A stretch of 64,000 bases of DNA from Prunella strophiata (GCA_036583965.1 JAZBQD010000021.1:17226266-17290265); one strand, 5' to 3'. Positions 11,546 to 25,900 are shown, counted from the first letter of the stretch. Made by a program: numbers and translations. The notes: generated from the sequence alone by a model not told the origin.

Positions 11546-14500
11546 AAGGAAGTTTTGACCCTTACTTGAAAAGCTCTAATTTGGATGTTAATTAATGGCT
11601 GACCTCTTGTGTCTCTTATGTGATAGATTGCCTGCTCAGAGCCTGGGCTGCTTCAAGATCAAGGTTTTGTCTGTCTGCATTTGGGTACATTTTGTTCTGT
11701 GGATTTTAACAAAGAGCTTTCTATTCAACCATATCAAAATCATTGCTTACTCATATGATGTGAAATATCTTAGTGTACTTATTAATGCTTAAAAGCAGGT
11801 TTTCAATTGTCTGGCAAAGATGTGCCTCCAACAAGATTTGCTTTGTTCAAACCAAATAAAGCCTGTGGAAAGATCAGAGAACACCATTCCTCCTCCTACA
11901 GCCTTGTGTGCACACGGATCATGACTCTGGTCACACTCACACCCAAATATTTCCTGTTGATTCTGAGCTGATGCCATGTGAGAGCTGTGATTTATCACAT
12001 CCACCCATCCCACTGATTCCATGCCAGTTGACTGCACAGATGGCCTCTTCCTGTGCCATTTCATGCTGCCAAAAGTGGTGCTGTTCCTCTCCTGCTCGTT
12101 CTGCTCCTGGAGTTCTCACACCCACTTTGTTCATTGCCCCTTCTTCCCTTTCCCCACACCTCGAACAGAGCCAGCCTCATTCAGCCCCCTGAGGTCTGCC
12201 AAAGCCTCTGCAGGGTTCTGACACAGGGTTTGGATGTGACTGTTAACTCTTCATGCTGAATATTGCAGGGTTTGGGTAATTGGGATTGCACATGGTAGTT
12301 GTAGCTTGCAAAAGAACATGTTCAAGCAAGGTAAGATTTTAAGCTTAGCAATTTCTTGCAGGGAAAACTGTCTGGGGTTCTGGGTAATAGTGAGATAACT
12401 GTGGATTTTCCACCTATTCAGTGTGGCCTTGCTGAAACAGTGTTGTGGCTTTTCAAAATGAAGAAGTTTTTAATGCATTTTGAGTTTTACAAACCTCCTA
12501 AATTTTCTTTCAATTCACATAAATCACTCACTGTGTTAAGAACATGCTTCAGAAAACGTTGAAAAATTATTTGATTCCCATTCCTTGGCATGAGGGAACA
12601 GGTTCAGTGGAAAGGCATCTCAACTTTCCTACCCAGACAGGGGAGTGCTTGCTATATCCTAAAATAAATATCTTAATGCACTCATATGCATAGATAGAAT
12701 TTGGATACTAGAGCTTCAATCTGACACTTGGGTACATGGTTAAGATAAGGCACCTGGAACTCTTAGTCCATGTGGACAGAAATATTGGTCAGGATTTGAA
12801 GCAACACCTCTTAAGCAAACTATTCCTATTTAAATGGCCATAGGAAGCCAAACTCATGTAAATAAAATTCCAGGAAATATCTCAGGCTGTGTGCAAAATG
12901 ATTGCAAAGTTGTGGAAGTTTTATAGTGGGAGGTTGGGATCTTTACTACATTCTTGTGGAGGCAGGGTGAGGAGATCCTTTTGCACCTAAATACCTGATG
13001 CTTTGCCTTTTAATTGAAGTTTGATGCTGAACTCCTACATGGAGGGAGAAAGTTTTCTGGGAATACACATTATAACTAAATAATATCTCAAATGTGCCTC
13101 TGAATAGGTACATGCAGATTGGTGTTGCAGCACAACAATATCACATCATCTGTTTAACTGCTTTCACACATGATTGAAGCAAAACAAAATAGGAGAGAAT
13201 AGTTGTTGAGTGCCAGGTGGTCAGACAATTCCCTCCCAAAAGCTTCCAGGACCCGAGGGGGAAGCAGTCAAAAATAGACTGTTTGATTTTTATACATATA
13301 CATTAAATTAAACTTTTGTTTGTAAAGGTAGGACATTACACTGAGCAGAGCGAAATAATTATTTTGTCTCTGAAAAACATCTTCAGGGCTGAATCAAAAG
13401 CCCTCAGGGGTGCAGTCAGCTCTTGTGGAATAACAGAGGGAAAAGCATATGTGTTGGTGAAACCTCCTCCTCACATTTTAATTCCAAAGTGGAGGAAATG
13501 AGGATCTAAACCCAAAGTTTCTTGTCTGTTTTGGTGAGAAAAGCCACACAATCCTGTTTAAAAAACAAACTAAAACAAGTAAACTCACATGAAAAGTGGG
13601 TGAGGATCTTTGCAGTGACACTGAATGCTCTGTTAGCAGCTTGGTCTGGATTTAGGAAGATAAAAGTAGCAGATTACTTGGTTTGAGATTTAATTTGTTT
13701 CTGGAGACTTTCCAAAAACCATAATGTTTCACAGCTAATACTTTTTTGAAATACGTGTGGGCTTTGGTTGGCTGAAACATGCCAGCTGTTCTCCTAATAA
13801 TCTAAATCAATGGCCAACTGCTCAGTATTAGCAGGTTGGGTCTCTTGCTCAGTGCAGTGCAAACCTTGTATTAATAATGTCCCCAGGTGCTTCAGTGGAA
13901 GACTTCTCTGCTCATTTCCAGTTGGCAATTTCAGAACAACAAAAAAAATCAAATTAACCAAGCTATTATTCCTGAACCGATTACCCACGCAGGCCACGAG
14001 GCAGCTCCTTCTCTGCAGGTGTAGAAATATGTTGGAAGGCCAAAATCTCTTTTAGGAAAATGTAGGTGGCTTAGCTCAGGCCAAACTCCATCAGCAAATA
14101 ATCTGACACTGATTGCTTATGGCTGACAACATTTTAACAGGGTCATCTTGGTGAGGAAATGAGAGGTAGGGAGGTGATATTTCTGGTTGGAGGTTAGAGC
14201 TGGGGTCACTCTGGAGAGGATCCAGCACCAGCCCAGCTTTGTCAGGAGCAAACTTTGTCCATGTGTGACAAAGAGATGCAAATCACCCCACACTGGGACA
14301 TTAATGCATTTCTGTAGAACATTTCTTGGTATTTTCACAGGCTGCCTTTCTGACACGACTTTTAATTTGAGGATCTTAGCAAAGCACCATTCAAAAGAAT
14401 CATGGCTAGCTAACCTTTTCCATTACATTTCAAAGTGCAGTGTGGACATTTAGTGAGAATAAATGGGAGTATGTGAGGTTAAATCTTCCTTTAAACATAG

Positions 14501-16645
14501 AATCTCATTTAAGTTAATGATATCTTAAAGCATGCAAGTATTCTTGAAAATAATTGTAGATGTAGTTCACAATTAATTCTGAGCTTTTAGGATTTCTCTC
14601 TGTTAATCCAAATCAAATTATAACTTTTCTAATGTAATTATGATCATGCTTCAACTTGCAGTTTCTCTTTCCCTTTGCTTATTTAAATCAGTCCTTTTCA
14701 GGCAGAGCAGTCTGTCTGCTTTAATGGACACATCTCCTTTTCATACAGCTTTCCTGTGCCATGTGATTTCTCAGTCTTGCCTTGAGAATAAGTACCACTG
14801 GCTGGAAACTCAGGAAGTCTTTCAGAAATGTCTTAGATTGGGGGATTCTTCTAGCTTGAGGCTAATGCTCTGATTTTGTTTTATGCCTCTGTTCAGCCTA
14901 TCCACCTGAACTTTTTTCCTCTAGGGAAGGGAAAGGAAAAGTAACTTTTAATGGATTGATTCTGAAAAATCTGGTCTGTCTGGAATGACTTTGTGCATAT
15001 TTGTATGCCTTGTACCTGCTGCTTCTGGGGCAGACAAGTGAACCTGTAGATAGGGGAGCAAGTGCATGTCATACTCTGTGATGTGAATATTAACTGAAAC
15101 GTTTGTCTTGTGTTTTTCAAATCCCTGAAAAAATATCAGCCCTGGCAAAGGGTAGGATTTGCTCAAATAAGAATCCCTGCCTTTAAGGGATTATATTCAA
15201 CAAAATTTGAAATTCCTTTACCAAGGAATTCTTTTAAAACCAATTAAAATAAAACTAGAAGACTTGGGAAGACCTAAAAGATTCCTGCAGTGATCCGAGA
15301 TGTTGATTTTTAGACAAGAATTCCACTTACAATACTCACTTTGATTTGTTTACATTCTTTAAAAAAGAAAAGCAATAAAAAACCCAGTGCAACCTTCTTC
15401 TCTCAGCTGTGGAGAGAACTGAAGCAGAACTGAGGGGCCTTTAATAAGGCAGCAAAACGGAGGCAATGCTGGAGCAGCTTTACAGGTAGTCGATAGCAGA
15501 AGAGAAATTCCCCCCTGAAGTTGGAGCCAGCACTGGTAAATCTCTGACACTTTGAAACACTTGCTGGCAAGTACCAGAACCTAAAAGCAGGTTAGACTGA
15601 AGGAAGTGATAATCTCCTTGATGCACAGGGCCATTCTGCTGCCAGGGAGTCAGGTTTGTTTTACTGAAGAGCAGATTGTGAATCTTTTCTGCCTTATCAA
15701 GAGTGTTGTGAGTGCTCTGGCTGGATCTTTATGTATAAACTGGATTGTCTTGCCTTGGACTTTTCCTAAAATAGTGCAAAGCAAGGTTGTAGGAAATGGG
15801 TACATTTTTTTATTTTGTAGTTATTGTATTCTAGAATTAAATATATTATTCTCTACTAACCACACTGATAGGAAACACTGTTTATGTAAATGTATTAAGG
15901 CACGTGGCTTTTGTTTACCTTCCTTTGTGTGGCAGTGAAACAGAGGAAACACAAAATGTGCTCTGGTCTGCTAAAAACCCAAATTGCCTGGTTACAAGTA
16001 GGACCCCTGCAGACTTTATTTAGCTGGAATTTTAATTACAGTGCCAGCTCTCAACACTTACAATAAAACAGTAGGGAGACAACTATAATTTGACCTTTAT
16101 AAAACATTAACACCAACCTATACAAAAACATAACTTCAGCTTAAAAGAATACAGTGGGAGGCAGAATTCAAGAAATTATGAAAACAGTGTACTTATGATA
16201 CTTTACCTTTTGGAAAAAGCACAGCAATGTGCTTGTGTGGACAGCAAATATGTGTGATATTGGTGTGTTTGCCTCACTGAACCATCTCATGATCCTCATG
16301 CTAAAAATGCTGCACTGTTGGCAGAGGAACCTTCTCATGTTTTTTTCATGTCTTGTGAAAATCAGTGCTGCTGTGAGGCTGGGGGTGAAGGATTCTGTCC
16401 AAACCCCATGGGAAATGCTGATGGATAAAAGCCAGCTTGTTTCTTTCCCCAGAAAAGCCAGTGCAGGAAAATCCTGGTGCCCACCCCTCCCCTGTGAATC
16501 CCTTCTTTGCTGAAGTGTTTGTGACAGTGCCTGTGCTGAGTTGCACCTGGGCCAAGGGCTCCTTTCTTCTGCTGGAGCTCAGAGCAGAATGAGGTGGGGA
16601 AGAGCAGGAATGGAGCAGGACAGTCTGTGTTGGATGGGATGTCAA

Positions 16646-16899
16646 TGCAGCTCTTAATTTATCACTTTTCCAAATTGATTTGCATGTGTTTAATTTCAGC
16701 ATATATTTAGGCCCAGTTGTATTCAGATAGGCCTATAAATAAATGTGATTTTAGGAGCAATATTACATCCTATGTTTTTATGGACCAGTAACATTCTTTA
16801 TTGATATTCTGAACTGAAATTCACCTTGAAAGCTACTATTTTATTATTTCAGTGCTGCCCCATATATATAAAAGCAAAAACCTTACATAAAAATTGTTT
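16646..16899 (+). repeat. Local direct repeat, copy 2
   Basis: This is the second copy of the block at 7770-8023, about 8.9 kb downstream in intron 2 and in the same orientation. Sequence on both sides is unrelated to that around copy 1, apart from a possible weak continuation (AGCA...GAAAGGGG) just past the right end. Differences from copy 1 include an extra TA in GGCCTATAAATAAATG, one T fewer in GTGATTTTAGG, and a cluster near 16843-16860. Confidence 0.93.
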
Positions 16900-19440
16900 T
16901 CAGCACTGCTGAAAGGGGCAGCAGGCTCCAAGGTGTAGAAACCAGAAAATGTGATTTTATGACCAGAAATGGTCACAAATCCAAATGCATTTTTGCTTAA
17001 TTCTGGCTGAAATAGTCCCTGAGTTGTGGTGTGGCAGCTCACAGCATTTTCTAGTTCTGTCATCAGGCAAAGATGATGAATAGTGTGCTCCAGGTCTTCT
17101 CTTGTTGTTAATTTAATATATTATCAGCATAGTTAATAAATGTCACCTTTGCTTTTTTATGAAATGGACTTGAAGCTGTAAGCAAGGAAATTTTAAATGT
17201 CCCATGATAAAAAGAAAATTTGAAGATGTTTAATACCAAGGTTAAAGGTTGCCTTCATGTGACCTGAAACATTTTTCTTTTGCTGTTTGCTGACAGGTGA
17301 AGCATCAACTCCTAAAATCTCTTCTTCCCTAACTTTTGATGTGATGTTTCACCCCATGTTATATCTGTGTTCAAAGGTAATGCTGAATGCAAACAAAAAT
17401 TATGGGGGTAGGAAGGCAGTTATTCAATATGGTAGTCAAGAGTTTTCCAGGGGCTAATTTTGGCGGAATGAAAAACCATGAGCTCAGCTGCCTATGATTT
17501 GGTGTTTGGCTGGCCAGTTACTATTGCTCTGGTTTTTGGGGATTTTTTTGGTTTTTTTAATCAAGGCTCTTCTAGCTAGAATTTTTATTCAGCATGCTTT
17601 GTATTTATGGAGGAACCACTCAAGTGCATCATAAAAAAATAGAGGAAATAGTGATTTTATAATATTTTTCTAGAGCAATGAAAGCAGTATTGTGGGAGTT
17701 ACACAGGGTAATTTGCATCCGAAGAGCTCATTCCATCTAAATTTTTAAAAGTTACATTTGTGACAGAGGAAAGGGTCTAAAATTATCTTTAATAACAGAG
17801 CTGATGAGTTCACTCTTCCGTTTAATAAGAAAATGCAACTCTCCAAATGTTCTGTAAGATTTGATGCTTCTTCTGAGAAATCAGTCAGATCTCATGCAGG
17901 TAGGCAGAAGGTTTTTTGGCATAATAGAATAGCAGCCTCTGTCAATTAAATGTAAATCAAAATAAGAAATTTTATTTAAAATTATATTATTACTTCTGGC
18001 ACTTTATTCTTTGAGACACTGCCTTTAATAGCTTCTCCAATAAATTTCGAAGAAGCTGAAATATAGGAGCTGTAACACTTCCACAATAAATCTATTAATT
18101 GTAATGCTTCTGAAAACATTGGGCATTGACTACTTACTGCTGTTTTTATAAGTCAGCATCACTTCCCAGAACTGTCTGATACTGACTGCAGTGAGCACTG
18201 GTAATTAATTGAAATGAAATTACTCCAGTGATGAATGAGTGTTGGACACGTTTGACTTAACTCTTTCTGGCACTCTAGCTGTGCTTTAGATCCTGATTTA
18301 GAAGGAATTTAAGCAGCACTTTAATTTCAGTTCCTTCCCCATCTCCAGAACTTTGCACCAGGGGCCCAGACTCTCTCAGCTCCAGCACCAGATTTTCTTG
18401 CACAGAATTGCCTTTGGGAAAGGCTCAGGCTGAGCTGTGAGGAGGCTGCTCCCTATGCAGCCATGCAAAAGGAAAGGTGTGAGAGCTTCCCAGCACAGGA
18501 GTTTTCTGTGCTGAAACAGATGATTTGGGCTGATTATGCTCAGAGCCAAAAATACAGCAAGGAGTTCAATTTCCACGGGTGAGTGCTGCTCCTGCTGAAA
18601 TTGGGATTTTCTGCACAAGCCTGTGCCAAAACTCTCATCCTTCCTGTCTGCAAGTGCTGCTGGATTTTAGGTAACTGATAAAACAAGTCTAGACTGGTCT
18701 TTTGAATGTTCTCTTAATGACTTCTTAAATATAATAGATCTGGATAGGGCTGAGCTCTGGAAATAGGTGCAGGAGCTGGTGCTGCACCTGCTGCTGGCAG
18801 TGAGTGGGTGAGAGCCTCAGGATGCTGAGCATGGCTGGGGGACCAGCTGGCACTGCCCTCAGGAGAACTGACAGACTGAATAGTTTAATAAAGAGATAAA
18901 TATTTGTTAAATTAGATTAAAGGCTGGATTTAATGTGGCCAATTGAAAATGATAGGTGGTGGGTAAAGGTGGTAAAATTGTTCTCTGTTGAGCTTTACTA
19001 TTTGTACAGGTCTCTAAAGCCAGGTCTATAACAAGTCTTCCTGATAAATCTTGGGGTTTAGAGAACCCAGAGGCAGCCTCAGCTTTCAGTTTGTCCTCTG
19101 GGAAAGCACCTGGTGAGTTTAACAGAGCTCTGCCAGTTTAGGAATGGTGGGTGAGCACAGGCTTCACTCAAGATGCAGTGCTCCAGACTTCATCCTGAGA
19201 GCTTCTTCCCAGAGTAGTGCCTGCAAGGGTCACTTAGAGAGCCTGTTTGGGCCAGAAGGACACTGTGAGGTTCCCAGGCATTGCACAGGCCATGGATCTG
19301 TGCACAGCAGGTCTCTGGAGCTGGGAAGGTGTGGGATGTGCCAGGGGGTGCCACATGCTGAGCCAGCACCAGGCAGGACTAAACTGTGTGGTTGGGTAGT
19401 GCTGTGAGGTGGGAATGGGACCTCCTGCCTTTATGGGTTT

Positions 19441-19490
19441 AAAAACACCACCAAAACCACCAAAATCAACCAAACCCCACCAAAACAAAT
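19441..19490. repeat. Low-complexity (CCAAAA)-like tract
   Basis: Imperfect repeats of ACCACCAAAA, CCAAAATCAA and CCCCACCAAAAC extend over about 50 bp with almost no G or T. This is a degenerate simple repeat. The minus-strand open frame crossing it is not taken as a gene. Confidence 0.75.
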
Positions 19491-21869
19491 ATAAACACGG
19501 AATAGAGCCCTCAAAGCAACATTCAGACAAATACAGCAATCTCTGCTTCTCTTCCTGTCCCCTCCCCTCCCTGTGACAGTCTGTGAGTCTTTGTGCCAAT
19601 CTTTTGAGTTTTTACAGTGTTTTCTTGTTGAGGCTTTCCTGAGGAGCAGAGCTTTTACTTGAACCTACACCTGCCATAATCTCAGGAGACTGAAATCTTA
19701 GCTGTGCACATAAGCTTGTGCTTTATCCTTCTTGTTCATTCTTTCTGTTGAAAGTTTTACTTTAGGTGGATTAATTACACATGGATTAAATTACTGACTC
19801 CACAGCCTAGTAGTTCCCCATTTCCACGAGTTAAAGGGGTTGTTTCAGTACCTACTCACCTGAGTGTTTATATTTTTAATGCTTTAAATCAATGAATAGA
19901 TAAAAGCATGAATCAGTGATTTCAAAGTAAGTATTTTTCTAGGTATTTTAATAACTATTTAGAGCGCTGGAACTGGAACTTGCTTGTGATGTGTGTGCAA
20001 AAATATTTGGATGTAGTGATTATAAAGTATGTAGGAACATTTTAACTTGGCTTTCAACAGAGGAAAAAGTGCCTTATTTTCTGGATGTCAAGTCATGTCC
20101 TAGAGTATCATTCTTATGGTTTGGTTTTTTCTCTTTTCATGCAATAATCACTTGGATACAGCTGAAATGGTTCCAGCAAAAGGGGGCTGGCACAGCTTGC
20201 TGGTGTAGGAGAATTTTCTGTGTGCATGCTCCAGCAGCTTAGAGCAAGCAGTGCAGGTGAACTGGAGCCTTCCAGATCCTGGTGGGACTCTGGAGCTCCT
20301 GGTTACATGAAGAACATGAGGTCTTCCCCCTCCAGTGTATTGCTTTGTTATTCTAGAGCCTTATTTATCTTTCCTATATTTGTCAGAAATTCAACGTTTG
20401 TTTGTCAAGAAGAATGCTTTCTCTTGCATTGAACAGTTTTTTACTCTGTTTATATTTTGGTAAGAAAAATTATTCTTTCTTTCAAAATTGATTCTGGTGG
20501 AACTCCTCAAAACCTTCTGCTTGGCAGCTGAACCAAAAAAGTTATTTGCACAGCCCTAATGGTGTCAGTAAATTGATTTCCCTAGAACACAAGACTGTGT
20601 TTCCTCTCTGGGATGCCCCAAAGTGATTGTTAATAATGATAAAATACAATGGGAATTTTACAGAGAAATTAATAACTGGGATGTTGCTCTGAGATGAGAA
20701 CAGCACATGGATGTCCTTGAAGGATACTGAGCACATCTCCCTTCTTTCTGCATCAGCTGCTCATCATTCATGACCAGATTATGGAAAGGCCTCACTGTGA
20801 TTGATTTTTCAGCTGCTTTGCTCTGGATTGTCAAAGCAAAGGTGATGTTACCTGGGCCTGCCCTCCTGTGTGGGAGACAGGAATGGCTGGAATTGCCCTC
20901 ATTTTTCAGAGCAAAGTTAAGACTGTAACTCACTGCTGATGGTTGATTTCCAGGAGGTCTCTGTGGATTTAGAGAGCATGTGCTTCCTCAGGTTTGGAGG
21001 AGACTGATTCATTTGTTTTGGAGACTTTAGATAGGAAAAAGTAGAGAAATCTTCCCTTGAAAGAAGGGAATGAAACAAGGATGAACAAATTATCTTTAAA
21101 GAAGAACGTTGATTAGCAGCCTCTCCTTCTAATAAATTGTCCTGTTCTCAAAGCTCCTTTTCTGGGGCACTGAAAAAAGGGATGGTTTTTGCCAGGTCTA
21201 CTGGCAAACCTGAACTCTGCAAGGTCTGATGTAATGTGCACAAATAATGTTCTGTGTACTTCCCTTCCAATTCTGTGCTAAAAAAATCACCTAATTAGAA
21301 GGGTTACAGGAACTGGAACAAAATGGTGGAAATTTACATTAATTTTACTCCCAAAAATATAGAAATAAAATTGACAATTTTGATCTGAAGGTTGCAAGTT
21401 TGTTGAAAACTGTTGAGGTGTAGTCATGAAGTCTTATGGGAATGATAAAAAGCACTGAACACTGATCTGCAAATGCCATTTGTAGCTGACTTCCTGCAGT
21501 TTGTTTTACCTCTGGAAAGTAAAATCAATTTCAGATTAACTTTGACAGGGAGGTGTTGAGGTGTATGAGTCAGCACTTACTCAGATATTTCTGCCAGCCT
21601 GTTGGGAAGACAAAGAATTGTGATGGATATTATCAATAACAGTGTTAGCCTGAAAGGAAAATTGGCAAACTAAGTTAAGAAACACTTTCCTGCCTTGTCC
21701 TGGCACACTTCACAAAAAACTAAATTATAAGTTGTTATTAGTGTACAAAACTAAAATTTATCTTGAGATTTAGGACCTTTTTTTCCCTACTCTACCCCCT
21801 TTCTGTAAAAAAACCCTGCTGTTATTGCTTTTACTGTTTTTTTTCCACTTTGAACTCTGGAACAGCTAA

Positions 21870-21895
21870 TTTTTTTTTTTTAATTTTTTTTTTTT
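21870..21895. repeat. Poly-T tract (T12-AA-T12)
   Basis: Two runs of twelve T are separated by AA. This is a simple homopolymer tract in intron 2, with no attached retroposon sequence that I can recognise. Confidence 0.9.
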
Positions 21896-22325
21896 GTCTG
21901 AAACAGTGTGTTTGGTAGAAGTCAGTACAGCATGATTGAAACAATGAGAGATTTCATTCTTTTTATCCACAAATGTGGAGTTATATTCAATAACCCCTTA
22001 TAACAATCTTTCCACTATACTGAATTATGTATTGATTCTTCTTTTGCAGTAGCTTCATTACAAAATTCCAGATGGAAAATGGGCTTTTAGATGTCAACCT
22101 GAAACTCTTCACAATTTTGAATATGGTATTACACATAATTCTGTGAGGACCTAATCACACATCATTTGATTTCAATGAAACAACTCTCATTGACTTCCCT
22201 GAGAGCTGGCTGAGGCCTGGCTTGAGCTATTGCTGTGTTATTGAAAGCATAATCAGCATTTTGATTCAATTTTCCATCTCTTTCAAGTCTTACATGTTAG
22301 CTCTGCTGTGCATGTGGTCCTGCTA

Positions 22326-22760
22326 CACAGAATGATGGATTGTTGGGTTGGAAAAGCCCCCTAAGGTCATTGAGTCCAACCATCACCCCAGCACTAAATC
22401 CAAGTGCCACCTCCAAGGATGGGGACCCAGCCAGTGCCCTGGGAATCCTGTTCCAATGCTTAATAACCCTTTCAGTGAAGGAATTTCTCCTAACAGCCAA
22501 TCTAAACCTTCCCTGGTACAGTTTGAGGCCATTTACTCTTTTCCCACCACTTGTTAATTTTGAGATTTACCCTACCACCTCCTTTCAGGGAGCTGTAGAG
22601 AGCAATAAAGTCTCCCCTGAGTCTTCTTTTCTCCAGGCAAAAAAAAAAAATCCTCAGCTCCTCCTCACATTTGGGCTCCAGGCTCTTCCCAGCTCTGTGG
22701 CCACACTCCAGCACCTCAGTGTCTGTCTCGTAGCTCTCACAATATGCAGGGCACTGTGAA
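22326..22760 (-). mobile_element. CR1 LINE 3' fragment with remnant reverse-transcriptase tail
   Basis: The + strand starts CACAGAATGATGG, then GTTGGAAAAGCCCC and GAGTCCAACCATCACC, which is the CR1 3' end in reverse. On the minus strand two frames keep CR1 ORF2 C-terminal wording. One has NSFTERVIKHWNRIPRA and SPSLEV (about 22380-22485); the other has LEKRRLRGDFIALYSSLKGG (about 22575-22640). These belong to one original frame now broken by an indel, so the copy is inactive. An A12 run at 22639-22650 sits within it. The left edge is sharp; the right edge is approximate. Confidence 0.9.
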
Positions 22761-22999
22761 CCCTGGCTAGAGCAGGAAGACACTTTTAGAACAGACTTTG
22801 AGAGTAAAAAATATTTACACACTTTTAATTACGAATTTTGTTGATTGAGCTCCTGCAGATGCTGTGTGTGGAAGCTGGGTCTGTGGCTCTGGTCCTTTGG
22901 CTGAAATTCCAGGGGTTAACAGCTCTGGAGCATGCAGGGGTCTCTGGTCATTGATTTTTAGTGGTTGCTGTTACAGAAAGTATGAGTGGCATTTAAGAG

Positions 23000-25900
23000 A
23001 GACAAAGAGCATTAAAGTTAATGCCTTTGATTTCCTTCAAATCATCTGTAATCCATGTGGACCTGTCATAATTTATACCTGGCTCAGCCACAGCAATAAG
23101 TCTGAAACTGTCACATAATCTGCATCAACACTTGTGCACAAGAGAAATGGCACGTGCTGCTCACTGCAGTTGGTCTTGAGGTATTTATTATTTATCTCTC
23201 CTTACCCAGAAGGCTGCCCTGAGCTTAATTGGTCTTTCTCATTATTTAAATTGCTAGGAAAAAAATGGGATTAAATACCAGGAGAGGAAGATAACGGAGG
23301 TTTTGCTGCATAAGATAAATAAAACCCAATTCCTGTTTGTTTCTAAACATGATAAATGTGGCAGGGTTTTTTTGGTCTTCCCCACTGCCCCCAAAGTTTT
23401 GGGGGTCTCCTGAGGATAATCTTAATAGGATAAAGTGTTCTCTGAAAGGCAATTAGCAAGATTCCTATGAACTGGGCCATGCATGGGTCATGCTCAACCC
23501 TCTCCTGATTAATGCTCATCCTAATTCCATTTCTTGGGATTTTATTTACTCATTTCACATATAACGTATTTAGTTCCCTTAGCTCTGCTCTGTGGTTTGG
23601 AAGCATCCTGGTGCCTTTCAAATCCCTGCCCAGCTGTACCTGTGAGCAGTCAGCAGCCCCAGGAAGGCTGGAGAGCAGTGGAAAGTGAGCTGAGATCACA
23701 ATCCATACAAAGTCTGGTCAGTTCCAATAATGGAAATAATTAATGCTGTAATGGTGCTTATGAAAAGGGGATCAGTGAGGAAGAGACTGGGCATTTTAGG
23801 GTGAAATTCAGCACTTTGTGTCAGCTCTCCTGGTTTTATTTGGAGGAATCATGTTTCTTTGGAGGCGTGCAACTCACAGTGTAATAAAGCTCTGGGGAAA
23901 GTTCTTCTCTCTTGCCATATGTCTTATGTGCTGTACCACTAAAACAATTTTTATTTCTTTATTTTTAAAATTCTTTTCTAAGAAATTCAAAAGTTTGTCA
24001 CTTCTTACCCAATCTTCATCCATGGCTGCATTTGGAGAATTCCAGGACAAGCCAGGGTCTGTTTAAGTGTCTTCCAGCAGATACTATTACATATGTTTAA
24101 TTAATATTGCACTTTTACTACTGCAACTTCTCTGCTCAGGAATACTGTACCTCCAGGAGGCTTTTGAACTCATTTGATGTGCTTCAACACCTTTTGTGAG
24201 CTGTGCTTATTTCTTTTATGTTTATTTCTGTCCTTGGAAATTGGTGCAGTGGGAAAGTGAGGTCCTTGCCACCCACCTGCTTCCTTGAGCTCAAACTCTC
24301 CAGCACCAGCCCACCTACAGACCAGAAATAAGCAAACAAACAGCTCTGACCAGAAGGTTTCAGCAGTCAGCATGTCCTTCTTGTTCTAAAATTAAATGAG
24401 ATGCAAACCTGTCTCAAAACAGCCTGTTTGAGGGGTAATAGAGAGGAGAGGTCCATTATTGAAATTACATCCTATTTGCACCACATACAGCAGCATCCTG
24501 TAGCTGGTAGATGTTCTAACTGCCAGAAGTAATATGACCTCTGAGGCAGGGAATATCTCCCTACATCTATTTTCAGTTAGTGAGAATCTTAGTAGACCAC
24601 TGCTGGAAATAAATGGAGATTAGTAAGTTTTCCTGGCTTTATACACTACATCATAAAGTGCTGAAATTATTAAAACAATTCAATATGTTCTGGGAAGATA
24701 AACACGAAGAAGGCACGGGTGGGTTTGGAGTTTTGGGTAATGACATTTGTCAGGGTTGTTTGGGGGCACTTTGTTGTGCACAGGCTGCTGCTGCCAAGCA
24801 GGGAACCTAATGCTGAAGGGATCTTTACACCCAGATGGTCACTTTGAGCCCCTCATGCCAGAATAGTTGTGGGTCAGATCTGAACTGGCTGGAGTCACTG
24901 TCAGCTGACTGATTCCTTTATGGGCTCCCCCAGGATCTTTGCAGTGTTTTCTACCTGGAATTGCCTTTGTTTAGCTGGTTGCACTGTGTATTGATCTTGA
25001 GCTGTCAGCTAATTTACAGGCAGCATTCACCAAGCACAGTGTGTGCACTGTGAGGGAAGGGAGCAGGAATTCACCAGGTCCTGCTCGTGGTGCTCATCAA
25101 TGCTCTGCAGCCACGTTTATTGTGGTGGTAAAGGGAGAGTGCCCAGGACTGCTCCATGGTACCTGGGCTGCCCATACCCAAATTTCCATCCTCTCACTCC
25201 CAAAAGCAGAGTGGATCCATGCAAACTGCTCCCTGTGCATGATCCTTGACTCCTGGAAGCAGGGCTTCCAGGGAGTGCAATTAGGCTGCCACAAGGAAGC
25301 ACAAATGGAAAAGAGAAGGAGCTGCCCTAAATGGCATTGAGGGTTTGGGTGAAGCTCCTGGCAGCAGTTACCAGATGGAGCAGCTTTACCTTGAGCATTC
25401 AACAGGGAGGGAAAATTTAAGAGCTGGAAAAAATGCTTAGGACTGTTGGAAATGCATATGTTAAAGGAGTTAAGATCCTAAAAAAACCACTGCTTTTCCT
25501 TGGCTCTGCTATTGCACAATGTACATAACTACTTCTGCTTAAGTCACTGAGGCTGCTGGCAAACTTAGGAGGTAAACATATGCTTGTGTGAAATGCTGAC
25601 TGGAAGTTTAGCTAATGATCTATTCAGCTCTGGGTGCCATACACAGATCATGAAACATTTACTTCCAATAATTAGCTGTTTTGTAGTTTGGGGCTTTTTA
25701 TTTTTTATTCCTTTTTGTTCTTTTTTAATCCTACTCAGGCATATTGACAAACATGGCTTTTTGCTCTGCTCTTGGAGAAAGTTGCAGCTGCAAAGGTCCC
25801 TTGAGTTATGCCAATCACTTGCAGATGTTCTTCTGAAAGCAGAAATTAAATAGAATTTCTTGATGCCAATAAATTAAAGGAAAATATTAGGCTGTTATCT

